DNA of 5,084 bases, from NCBI GenBank assembly GCA_023266955.1, contig JAHFOH010000116.1, forward strand, positions 1 to 5,084. The letters run 5' to 3'. Every line of letters begins with the position of its first letter. The stretch's first letter is position 1. The notes under the pieces are model-generated. The model had not been told where the DNA came from, did no database searches, and worked only from the letters and a program-made list of their open reading frames with translations. This DNA is from Nitrososphaerota archaeon (GTDB lineage Archaea; Thermoproteota; Nitrososphaeria; Nitrososphaerales; JAHFOH01). The position numbers and the translations under genes are program-made. Shown piece by piece: positions 1-5,084 of the stretch.

Positions 1-313
1 GAAAGTTGGGATGGACGACGAATACGAAGATTAGACCGAAGACAATCCCCTGCAAGTAGTGAGCGAAGGCTCCCAGCGCGTAGGTGAATTCAGGTGATAG
101 GTTCAGGCCAAAGTTGTTTTTTGCGGAGCCTGCCCAATACAAGGCGTTGAGAGAGTTGAAGTCGAATTGGGTCCAGCCCACCGCCTTAAACCAGATACCA
201 AAGGCCGTCGCCATTAACACGCCGGCACTTGATGCAACGAATCCAGCCACTAGGCGGCTTTCTGAGACGTAGAAGTGAACTCGCCCTCGAAGGATTTCCT
301 GTGTGATAGACAT
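1..313 (-). CDS. Hypothetical small membrane protein (C-terminus beyond left edge)
   Basis: The first 104 residues of a minus-strand gene are visible and the frame stays open to the window edge. Two strongly hydrophobic stretches are visible, at about residues 21-42 (LVAGFVASSAGVLMATAFGI) and 78-100 (ending GLIFVFVVHP), separated by a polar, aromatic-rich loop, so it is an integral membrane protein with at least two spanning helices. The N-terminal 20 residues are amphipathic and charged, without a typical cleavable signal peptide. I do not recognise the family and assign no function. Two in-frame ATG codons compete, at 322 and 313, with a stop upstream at 353-355. I prefer 313 because the TATA-like box at 339-346 predicts transcription starting near 316, downstream of the first ATG, giving a virtually leaderless message. 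It follows the swivel-enzyme gene after 125 bases with its own apparent promoter, so co-function with the upstream genes is uncertain. Confidence 0.72.
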   Translation of the reverse strand, partial: MSITQEILRGRVHFYVSESRLVAGFVASSAGVLMATAFGIWFKAVGWTQFDFNSLNALYWAGSAKNNFGLNLSPEFTYALGAFAHYLQGIVFGLIFVFVVHPNF

Positions 314-338
314 TGAGGGCATTGAGCGGCTATTTCTC

Positions 339-346
339 TTTATAAA
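339..346 (-). promoter_or_regulatory. Archaeal TATA-box candidate for the membrane-protein gene
   Basis: The octamer TTTATAAA is a perfect match to an archaeal TATA element. Its centre lies about 29 bases upstream of the ATG at 313, so with the usual 26-27 base spacing transcription would begin near 316, almost on the start codon. The bases upstream (CTCAGG on the coding strand) are only a weak BRE. The octamer is palindromic, so it could in principle work in either direction, but no gene lies to its right on the plus strand. Confidence 0.5.
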
Positions 347-372
347 CCTGAGTCATGCAGCTACTTTCGTCT

Positions 373-388
373 AAATTACCGATAATTT
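373..388. repeat. Perfect AT-rich inverted repeat between two genes
   Basis: The sequence AAATTA-CCGA-TAATTT is a perfect 6-base inverted repeat with a 4-base centre. It lies about 50 bases past the stop codon of the swivel-enzyme gene and about 27 bases upstream of the TATA-like box of the membrane-protein gene. It may be an operator or activator site for the downstream promoter or a weak hairpin ending the upstream transcript. No U-run follows it on the minus strand, which weakens the terminator reading. Confidence 0.4.
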
Positions 389-438
389 CTTCGTCCACTT
401 AGATGTATTGAAGTGACATGGCTAAGCAGTTCGTTAGA

Positions 439-2181
439 TTATTTGTAGATGCGCACTGTTCCTTTGGTACCGTCTACCCTAACCATCTGACCATTCTTAA
501 TTTGCTTAGTCGCAATCGCTGTTCCGACTACACAAGGTATACCGTACTCTCGACTGATTATTGCAGCATGAGTAAGAGTTCCTCCTCCATCGCATACACA
601 TGCAGCTATCTTAGTGAATGCAGGCGTCCAGTTGGGAGATGTTGCTTCGCAGACGAGAATCTCATTCGGCAATACTTCATGAAGTTTTTCGGCGGTATGG
701 AGAACCCTTGCCCGACCTTCCGCTACCCCTTGCGACGCTGGAACGCCAATGAGTTCTTCCACTTTTTCGTCCTCATGACGTATCGATTCCAAGAAAGCAT
801 GATGGATTCCGAAGATCTCTATGAAGACCGGGTCTGTTACCTCGGTAGGCACCGCTCCTACCAGCTTGGGGAGCTTAGATCTTTTATCTCTCCAGTGGTA
901 ATAGTACTTTTTTCTCGCTTTGACGAGTCTCCTCATACGATTCCAGTCAAAGCTCTTGGGGTCCTCCAGAGTGTCGATGAGCTCAGGATAGAACATGAAC
1001 AAAGTGTCATCAGGTTCTAAGACGAGCTTCTTCTTAGCAAGCCGTTTACCGATTTCAAGACATATCCTCCGCAGAGGAATAGTGGCGCGCAGATCGATGT
1101 AGAAGTTATGTTCGTCATTCCACCATGCAAAGTTCGCTTTGCGATTCACTTCTAGCATAATCGTGAATTTCTTTCGATCTTCTTCGTTAGCAATCTTTTG
1201 AAGGGCAAGCTGGACCGTTCGCTCCCTTACTTCTAAAGCCTCTTTCCTTGAAGCGTCAAAATCGTAGTAAGTTCCTCTCATCAGGAAGGTCTTGATGTTT
1301 CCTAATGGAGGGGTAGAATCCTCGATCCAGCTTGGAAGCATTATGTCAGAGATTCCTTCCGTTCTCCACCCATAAATTGCCATGAATGTGGCGAACTGTT
1401 GCAACCAAGTCTTTCCTGAATGATTCTTTTCTAGTTCTCTTGGTATCTGCTCAAGCCTTTTTCGCAGGAAGATCTCTTGGAGACCCAATTGTTTGGCAAG
1501 CCTAGCCAACCTCCACAGCTCCTTGTCAGTCTCGACAAACTTGGTATCATATCCCTGAAGCATCTTGGGCACCTCGTTCGATTCAATGCCAAGTTCGATT
1601 GCGAGTTGTCTGAAAGCGACGTAATTAGAAGAAAGAGGATACATTACTTCAAAGTGGATTTGCCAACATCTCTTGTGAAAGTTTCTTGCTTCTTCAATGA
1701 GACGTCTAAGCTCCTCCGGGAACGATGCTTTTTCCAGATTGTATTCCTCAAAGTACTTCAGACCCTCCATAATCTCGTCGGTATATCCTTGCCAGATTTT
1801 ACTGAAATTTTCAAGGAATGGCGCTACAGTGGCTCTGAATCTCTGCTCTCTTCTCTGAATCTCCCAAGGTGACTCGACCAGGATTTGTGACTTGTAAACA
1901 TGGGGTCCAACCCATCGATGCATCATTCCTCTTGTGGGAGGGATGGCAAACTTCTCTGCGGCTTCCTGCGCCGCGAAGGCATCACAATCCTCCAAGAAAA
2001 CGGAACCCATAGGTGAGAGCCCTCTAGGCCAATGGAAGTCTAAGATCCAGAAGGTCTTCTCATCTTTCTTTGAAAACAGTCGAGGAGGCTCGGCGTAAAA
2101 TGGCAGCCCCGTAGACCCGGTCTTGTTTCCAGGGTACCACTCACGCGCGATGAATTTCTTAAGGGGAATTATCTTGCCCAT
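439..2181 (-). CDS. PEP-utilizing (phosphohistidine swivel) enzyme, phenylphosphate synthase catalytic subunit-like
   Basis: This 580-residue protein ends in a complete PEP-utilizer swivel domain (about residues 479-580, from GVPASQGVAEGRARVL). It contains the SPNWTPAF segment (about 515-522) and the signature GGGTLTHAAIISREYGIPCV, in which His538 (codon at 568-570) is the expected phosphate-carrying histidine. Near the N-terminus HWPRGLSPMGSVF (about 50-62) resembles the segment that opens the central domain in rifampin-phosphotransferase and phenylphosphate-synthase-like proteins; about 120-450 is charged and mostly helical. In this family the histidine shuttles phosphate from ATP to an acceptor, for example phenol. 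The ATP-binding (PPDK-N/ATP-grasp) domain is absent, and so is the C-terminal PEP-binding TIM barrel of PEP synthase or PPDK. This matches the split phenylphosphate synthase, whose ATP domain is a separate subunit; no such partner lies in this window. It starts 38 bases after the dioxygenase gene and probably shares its transcript. The ATG at 2181 has an upstream in-frame stop and only a weak AGGT ribosome site. The family call is firm; the acceptor is unknown. Confidence 0.88.
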   Translation of the reverse strand: MGKIIPLKKFIAREWYPGNKTGSTGLPFYAEPPRLFSKKDEKTFWILDFHWPRGLSPMGSVFLEDCDAFAAQEAAEKFAIPPTRGMMHRWVGPHVYKSQILVESPWEIQRREQRFRATVAPFLENFSKIWQGYTDEIMEGLKYFEEYNLEKASFPEELRRLIEEARNFHKRCWQIHFEVMYPLSSNYVAFRQLAIELGIESNEVPKMLQGYDTKFVETDKELWRLARLAKQLGLQEIFLRKRLEQIPRELEKNHSGKTWLQQFATFMAIYGWRTEGISDIMLPSWIEDSTPPLGNIKTFLMRGTYYDFDASRKEALEVRERTVQLALQKIANEEDRKKFTIMLEVNRKANFAWWNDEHNFYIDLRATIPLRRICLEIGKRLAKKKLVLEPDDTLFMFYPELIDTLEDPKSFDWNRMRRLVKARKKYYYHWRDKRSKLPKLVGAVPTEVTDPVFIEIFGIHHAFLESIRHEDEKVEELIGVPASQGVAEGRARVLHTAEKLHEVLPNEILVCEATSPNWTPAFTKIAACVCDGGGTLTHAAIISREYGIPCVVGTAIATKQIKNGQMVRVDGTKGTVRIYK

Positions 2182-2191
2182 ATCAGTAGAG

Positions 2192-2219
2192 TTCTACCTG
2201 ACTGAGTTTACGCGTAGAA
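2192..2219 (-). repeat. Inverted repeat in the 38-base gap before the swivel-enzyme gene
   Basis: Read on the transcribed strand, TTCTAC (2219-2214) can pair with GTAGAA (2197-2192) across a 16-base loop. The second arm overlaps the only ribosome-site-like sequence (AGGTAG) in front of the ATG at 2181. It could therefore modulate translation of the second gene of the pair, but a 6-base stem with a long loop is weak and may be chance. Confidence 0.25.
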
Positions 2220-3248
2220 TTACCGAGCTTGGAAGCTCTCAGGATGCACTTCTTCGCGGTAGAGGCCGAGGCGTTGCAACATTGGAGCATCTGTGATTGC
2301 TAGCAAGATTGCTTCCTCATTTCCTTCGTTCGAATATTCATGCCATGTCCAGGGTGGCACGACCAAGATGTCGTGTTGATCCCAAGGAAACGGTCTGCCA
2401 TCGATAATTGCGAATCCTCGGCCACGCACCACATAGTTGACGACGCTCATAGTGTGACGATGTGCGCGTGTCTTCATTCCTGGTTTGAGGAGACTGATGG
2501 ATGTGCCGAGAGTGCTCGAAACATCTCCACCAGTGTGTGGGTTGACGTACGTCAGGGCAATCCCGTCGAAGGGGTCATCTGTGCCCTGCTTCGACATCTC
2601 CTTGAGCACTTGGATTACTTCCCGACCTTTGAAGATGAATGCAGGTGTTTCTCCTTTTTGCCATACGGAGGGGGCTACCTTGGGGCGGACATTTAACGAG
2701 GATGCGAGCGTAACCGGCTGTATTTCCTGGGGATAGTCTTCGAAGAATGTGGCATGCAACATTCGGGGGATAGGTATGTCTAGCACATCAAGCCAGATAG
2801 CTGGCATCGACCCCTCGTTTGTATGATCATGCCACGACCATCTCGGGGTTACGACATAGTCTGACTCCTCGAAGTCAACTTTCATTCCATCTACGACTGT
2901 GGAGCCCTTGCCCTCAATCATGAAGCGTGCAGCGAATGGTGTGTGGCGATGAGCTCCCGCAACCTCTCCAGGCAGCACAATCTGAAAGCCCACGTAGATC
3001 GTGTGAGTCGCCGCATACAGCCCCACTACCTTCAACCCCGGGTTCACGGGCACCAAAACACGTCGCTCGACGTTTTCTCCAACTTGGATTTCTTTCGCAA
3101 CTTGCCGCAGTCGTGCAATGATTTCCTTTCCGTTCCAGCGATACGGCTGGACAAGCTTAGCTGGTTCCTTCGGAATCAGCCCTTTCAGAACTTCCCAGAG
3201 AGGAACTACATTTTCAAGATACTCTGTGACCGTGCTAGCCGTGGTCAA
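2220..3248 (-). CDS. Gentisate 1,2-dioxygenase-like bicupin ring-cleavage dioxygenase
   Basis: A 342-residue protein close to the usual length of gentisate/1-hydroxy-2-naphthoate/salicylate dioxygenases, cytosolic Fe(II) enzymes that cleave the ring between a hydroxyl carbon and the adjacent carboxylated carbon. The first cupin (about 85-160) has LPGEVAGAHRHTPFAARFMI and PRWSWHDHTNEG, giving likely iron ligands His100, His102 and His140. The second cupin (about 248-320) has LKPGMKTRAHRHT and PPWTWHEYSNEG, giving His263, His265 and His303, so both cupins keep a complete histidine triad. The C-terminal DAPMLQRLGLYREE matches the conserved tail of the family. NPGLK (69-73) just before the first cupin is also typical. 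The start is a TTG at 3248: the frame closes upstream at 3276-3278, there is no in-frame ATG before residue 110, and an AGGTG Shine-Dalgarno lies 10 bases upstream. It has its own TATA-like promoter and is followed after 38 bases by the swivel-enzyme gene. Gentisate is the most likely substrate, but salicylate or hydroxynaphthoate cannot be excluded. Confidence 0.88.
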   Translation of the reverse strand: MTTASTVTEYLENVVPLWEVLKGLIPKEPAKLVQPYRWNGKEIIARLRQVAKEIQVGENVERRVLVPVNPGLKVVGLYAATHTIYVGFQIVLPGEVAGAHRHTPFAARFMIEGKGSTVVDGMKVDFEESDYVVTPRWSWHDHTNEGSMPAIWLDVLDIPIPRMLHATFFEDYPQEIQPVTLASSLNVRPKVAPSVWQKGETPAFIFKGREVIQVLKEMSKQGTDDPFDGIALTYVNPHTGGDVSSTLGTSISLLKPGMKTRAHRHTMSVVNYVVRGRGFAIIDGRPFPWDQHDILVVPPWTWHEYSNEGNEEAILLAITDAPMLQRLGLYREEVHPESFQAR

Positions 3249-3258
3249 TTCAGTAAGA

Positions 3259-3263
3259 CACCT
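3259..3263 (-). promoter_or_regulatory. Shine-Dalgarno site supporting a TTG start
   Basis: AGGTG on the minus strand lies 10 bases before the TTG at 3248-3246. It is complementary to the 3' end of 16S rRNA and is the main support for choosing this non-ATG start for the dioxygenase gene. Confidence 0.5.
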
Positions 3264-3264
3264 A

Positions 3265-3301
3265 CCGGCATATTGCTACGGTCAAACTCTGGATGTGCCG
3301 G
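3265..3301. repeat. Spaced inverted repeat spanning the dioxygenase promoter region
   Basis: CCGGCA (3265-3270) and TGCCGG (3296-3301) are perfect inverse copies separated by 25 bases. One arm abuts the TATA-like box at 3302-3309 and the other lies in the predicted leader next to the Shine-Dalgarno site, so they bracket the predicted transcription start near 3279. This geometry would suit a repressor operator controlled by substrate. It is only 6 bases per arm and could be chance. Confidence 0.28.
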
Positions 3302-3309
3302 CTATAAAG
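3302..3309 (-). promoter_or_regulatory. Archaeal TATA-box candidate for the dioxygenase operon
   Basis: CTTTATAG on the minus strand sits in the 77-base gap after the HAD gene. The usual 26-27 base spacing places transcription start near 3279, leaving a leader of about 30 bases that contains the AGGTG ribosome site. It would drive the dioxygenase and probably the swivel-enzyme gene. Confidence 0.45.
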
Positions 3310-3325
3310 TGCTATGGTTAATGAT

Positions 3326-4057
3326 TCACAGAATAGCTGAGATTTCTTCCCAGTTGTGGATTACATAATCTGCGCTAGATGCGCCTCGGTCAATCACACC
3401 TGTATACTGAATAGCGTGCATGCCTCGCGCCTTCGCTGGCGCGATATCCATCTTCGGATCATCACCCACTATTAGCGCCTCATCAGGGTTGATTCCTCGT
3501 TCGGCGAGAACCTGAACAAGCCGGTCGTATATTTTGCCATCTCTCTTAGTCAACCCAACAAATCTCTGATCTACAATATCATCATGGCCGTATGCGCCGG
3601 CAGGAGTAATCAGTTCCTCAAAAAATGCATCGAGCCGATGTTCCGTAAGGAATCGTCTGATGCCGTCCGTAGACACGGCTTCGGATACAATCGCGAGGTG
3701 AATCGATTTACGCTTAAGATATTCTAACGCCTCCGCGAGGCCTTTGGGTGGAGTGAGGCCCTGTGCCTCCTTCTCGAGATACAGCGCGATGGCTCGTGGA
3801 TCATCTTCAAAAACCTCTCGATAGAGTTCGGATCGGTGGGATTCCTTCAAAAGTCGGACTCGTTGAGGAAGAGGGACATCAGTGCCCCCCACCCGATCGC
3901 GAAGATCATAGTACATGCGAACACGTACTGCTCCTTCCTCAGGCCTACCCAGTTCCCGATAGACCTCGGGAATTATGAGGCTCTGGTGCAGGGAATTGTG
4001 ATCCATGAGAGTCTGCCCGTAGTCCATTCCACACCACTTCACGACAAGCCTATTCAA
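3326..4057 (-). CDS. HAD-superfamily hydrolase (phosphatase-like) with DxG motif I
   Basis: A 243-residue protein with the HAD motifs in order. Motif I is MDYGQTL with nucleophile Asp12. An alpha-helical cap fills about residues 18-105. Motif II is LAIVSEA, with Ser125. A lysine for motif III lies in TKRDGKIYDRL (Lys171 or Lys175). Motif IV is ALIVGDDPKMDIAPA, with Asp199, Asp200 and Asp204 for magnesium. The cap after motif I is the C1 arrangement of the haloacid dehalogenase/phosphoglycolate phosphatase/YihX group. The second Asp of the usual DxDxT is glycine (Gly14), as in YihX-type DLGNV proteins; hydrolysis of a phosphate ester or another Asp-nucleophile reaction remains possible. The TTG at 4057 gives the longest frame (stop upstream at 4076-4078); GTG at 4042 is an alternative. 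The ATG at 4027 would remove the first beta strand and is unlikely. It sits between the amidohydrolase and dioxygenase genes, hinting at a role with a phosphorylated or halogenated intermediate, which is inference. Confidence 0.85.
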   Translation of the reverse strand: MNRLVVKWCGMDYGQTLMDHNSLHQSLIIPEVYRELGRPEEGAVRVRMYYDLRDRVGGTDVPLPQRVRLLKESHRSELYREVFEDDPRAIALYLEKEAQGLTPPKGLAEALEYLKRKSIHLAIVSEAVSTDGIRRFLTEHRLDAFFEELITPAGAYGHDDIVDQRFVGLTKRDGKIYDRLVQVLAERGINPDEALIVGDDPKMDIAPAKARGMHAIQYTGVIDRGASSADYVIHNWEEISAIL

Positions 4058-4086
4058 ACTCTCTATACTTGCAGCTCACTGGCTCT

Positions 4087-4094
4087 CTTATACC
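4087..4094 (-). promoter_or_regulatory. TATA-box candidate for the HAD gene
   Basis: GGTATAAG on the minus strand would place transcription start near 4063, only a few bases before the TTG at 4057, or about 20 bases before the alternative GTG at 4042, which has a weak AGG in front of it. A second, T-rich element at 4123-4132 could serve instead, so the promoter assignment is tentative. Confidence 0.35.
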
Positions 4095-4122
4095 TTGGGA
4101 AGCACTTTCGATAATCCAAGCG

Positions 4123-4132
4123 ATAAATAAAA
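4123..4132 (-). terminator. T-rich tract after the amidohydrolase gene, possible archaeal terminator
   Basis: On the transcribed strand the sequence is TTTTATTTAT, about 47 bases past the amidohydrolase stop codon, without an adjacent strong hairpin. Archaeal RNA polymerase often terminates at such U-rich tracts. The same sequence could act as a TATA-like element for the HAD gene with a leader of about 43 bases, and the sequence alone does not decide between these. Confidence 0.3.
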
Positions 4133-4179
4133 CGAGGGTACCTGCGTCCGTAAGCCTGATAGTTAAGAAACTCTGGTAG

Positions 4180-5084
4180 CTATTCCAACTTCAGGAGCTT
4201 GGCAGCATTCTTGCCCAAAATCTTTGTTTTGTCTTCTTCCGGTATGTTTAGTTCTCTTATGTTGGGCACAGCTCTTCTAGGATCTCCAACCCTATGAGCA
4301 TAGTCAGTGCCCATGAGGACGTGATCACCACCCACGAACTTGTAGACTAGTTCTACCGCCGGCTTATAGAAGTTCACGGCATCATAGTAGACCTTCTTTA
4401 GATAATCACTGGGCGTCTTGGGTAAAGGCTTGTAACCTAATTCCCTTGAGTAGCCCCTGTAGGCGTAGTTTATTCGTTCCAACTGAAATGGTACGAAACC
4501 GCCAAGATGCGTGGTTACCACCTTGAGATTGGGATATTTTTCCAAAACTCCGTTCCATGCCAGTCGCGTCAGCAGTATGGTGCTTTCATAGGTATACCCC
4601 CAAAGGGGTACAGGGACATGATACTTTTTCAGGAAGTCTGCGACCATAGGCGTGGCAGGGTGAACGAACACAGGCGCGTCATGCCTTACGGCTTTGTCAA
4701 ATATCCGATAGAAATGAGGATTATCAACGTAGGTACCGTCAACGTTAGTAAACAAACCGATGCCTCTGAATCCTAAATCCTTAATGCAGCGATCTATCTC
4801 ATCTAGAGATTCATCCACATCTTGCAGCGGTAGAGCCGCCAGGAAAACGTAATTTTCGGGATATCGCTTCTGTATTTCCGCATAATGATCATTTACCTGC
4901 TTCGCGATCTTCACAGCGGTCCGCTTGTCCATGCCAGCGAAGCTAGGAGTCGTTAGAGAAACTGCCTGAACGTCTATGCCACTTTCATCGAAGACTTTGA
5001 TCCGATATTCAGGATCTACATGACCCTTAGGATCGACGTGCGCTATCCTCACACCTTTGTGAACGAAGACTAGACCTTCGTTAG
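4180..5084 (-). CDS. ACMSD-type amidohydrolase / decarboxylase (N-terminus beyond right edge)
   Basis: The frame is open to the right edge, showing 301 residues ending in a TAG at 4180-4182. It belongs to the amidohydrolase-2 superfamily that includes aminocarboxymuconate-semialdehyde decarboxylase, gamma-resorcylate decarboxylase and 5-carboxyvanillate decarboxylase. Residues are counted from the GTG at 5052. The conserved beta/alpha-barrel motifs are VFVHPATP (His131, metal ligand), VVTTHLGGFVPF (His182, equivalent to the catalytic His) and VLMGTDYAHRVGDP (Asp250, metal ligand). FDESGIDVQAVSLTTPSF and NPHFYRIFDKA are also typical of the family. The N-terminal HxH metal motif is not in the window, so the GTG at 5052 is an internal codon and the true start lies outside. 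The upstream visible residues NEGLVFVHKG fit the usual segment between HxH and this point. These enzymes decarboxylate aromatic or muconate-type acids, or hydrolyse related compounds, in the cytosol. It is followed after 122 bases by the HAD gene. Superfamily is firm; the exact substrate is unknown. Confidence 0.88.
   Translation of the reverse strand, partial: NEGLVFVHKGVRIAHVDPKGHVDPEYRIKVFDESGIDVQAVSLTTPSFAGMDKRTAVKIAKQVNDHYAEIQKRYPENYVFLAALPLQDVDESLDEIDRCIKDLGFRGIGLFTNVDGTYVDNPHFYRIFDKAVRHDAPVFVHPATPMVADFLKKYHVPVPLWGYTYESTILLTRLAWNGVLEKYPNLKVVTTHLGGFVPFQLERINYAYRGYSRELGYKPLPKTPSDYLKKVYYDAVNFYKPAVELVYKFVGGDHVLMGTDYAHRVGDPRRAVPNIRELNIPEEDKTKILGKNAAKLLKLE

Noticed and set aside
84..272. A short plus-strand open frame at the left end
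   Set aside because: Antisense to the membrane-protein reading frame, which has clear hydrophobic helices and a promoter; the plus-strand product has no recognisable features.
418..1020. A 200-codon open frame on the plus strand
   Set aside because: It lies entirely opposite the swivel domain of the minus-strand enzyme, whose motifs are clearly conserved. Its translation is rich in Cys, Ser, Arg and Tyr without a recognisable domain.
1477..1872. A 131-codon plus-strand open frame
   Set aside because: Antisense to the central region of the swivel enzyme with no domain, so it is a shadow of the real gene.
439..2181. Calling the swivel protein PEP synthase or pyruvate phosphate dikinase
   Set aside because: Both the N-terminal ATP-binding domain and the C-terminal PEP/pyruvate-binding barrel are absent; only the phosphohistidine domain and a different helical region are present.
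2943..3368. A 141-codon plus-strand open frame extending across the gap upstream of the dioxygenase
   Set aside because: Mostly antisense to the first cupin and it crosses the dioxygenase promoter region. The translation has no recognisable domain.
4094..4120. CTTGG...CCAAG inverted repeat in the gap before the HAD gene
   Set aside because: Only five bases per arm with a 17-base spacer; easily expected by chance.
4180..5052. A complete amidohydrolase starting at GTG 5052
   Set aside because: The frame continues without a stop to the window edge, and the family's essential N-terminal HxH motif is missing from this version, so the gene must begin outside the window.
1..5084. CRISPR arrays, tRNA/rRNA genes, transposases or attachment sites
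   Set aside because: No regularly spaced repeats, no clover-leaf-like segments, no transposase motifs and no terminal inverted repeats were seen on reading both strands.

Overview
This window holds five protein genes, all on the minus strand, tightly packed and without RNA genes, transposons or CRISPR arrays. In order of transcription (right to left) they are: an ACMSD-type amidohydrolase/decarboxylase whose N-terminus lies beyond the right edge; a HAD-superfamily hydrolase; a bicupin gentisate 1,2-dioxygenase-like ring-cleavage enzyme; a phosphohistidine-swivel (PEP-utilizing) enzyme resembling the catalytic subunit of phenylphosphate synthase; and the first 104 residues of a small membrane protein that runs off the left edge.

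The organism is probably an archaeon. TATA-like octamers (TTTATAAA, CTTTATAG, GGTATAAG) precede three genes at distances that would place transcription starts at or shortly before the start codons. One of these genes looks leaderless and one nearly so, while the dioxygenase has a short leader with a Shine-Dalgarno sequence. No convincing bacterial -35/-10 pairs were seen, and two genes appear to start at TTG. This rests on promoter appearance and not on a marker gene, so a bacterial origin is not excluded. Base composition looks roughly balanced throughout, with no obvious island of foreign DNA.

Taken together, the genes suggest catabolism of (hydroxy)aromatic acids. The bicupin enzyme would open a dihydroxy- or hydroxybenzoate-type ring. 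The amidohydrolase belongs to a superfamily rich in non-oxidative decarboxylases of aromatic and muconate-type acids. The swivel protein has the phosphohistidine domain used by phenylphosphate synthase to phosphorylate phenols, but lacks the ATP-binding domain, so a partner subunit would be needed. The HAD protein could remove phosphate from an intermediate. The dioxygenase and swivel genes are separated by only 38 bases and probably share a transcript. The other genes have 77-125 base gaps containing promoter-like or palindromic elements.

The most interesting feature is the pairing of an oxygen-dependent ring-cleavage enzyme with a phenylphosphate-synthase-like phosphotransfer subunit, a combination that does not correspond to a textbook pathway I know. 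The substrate remains inference.
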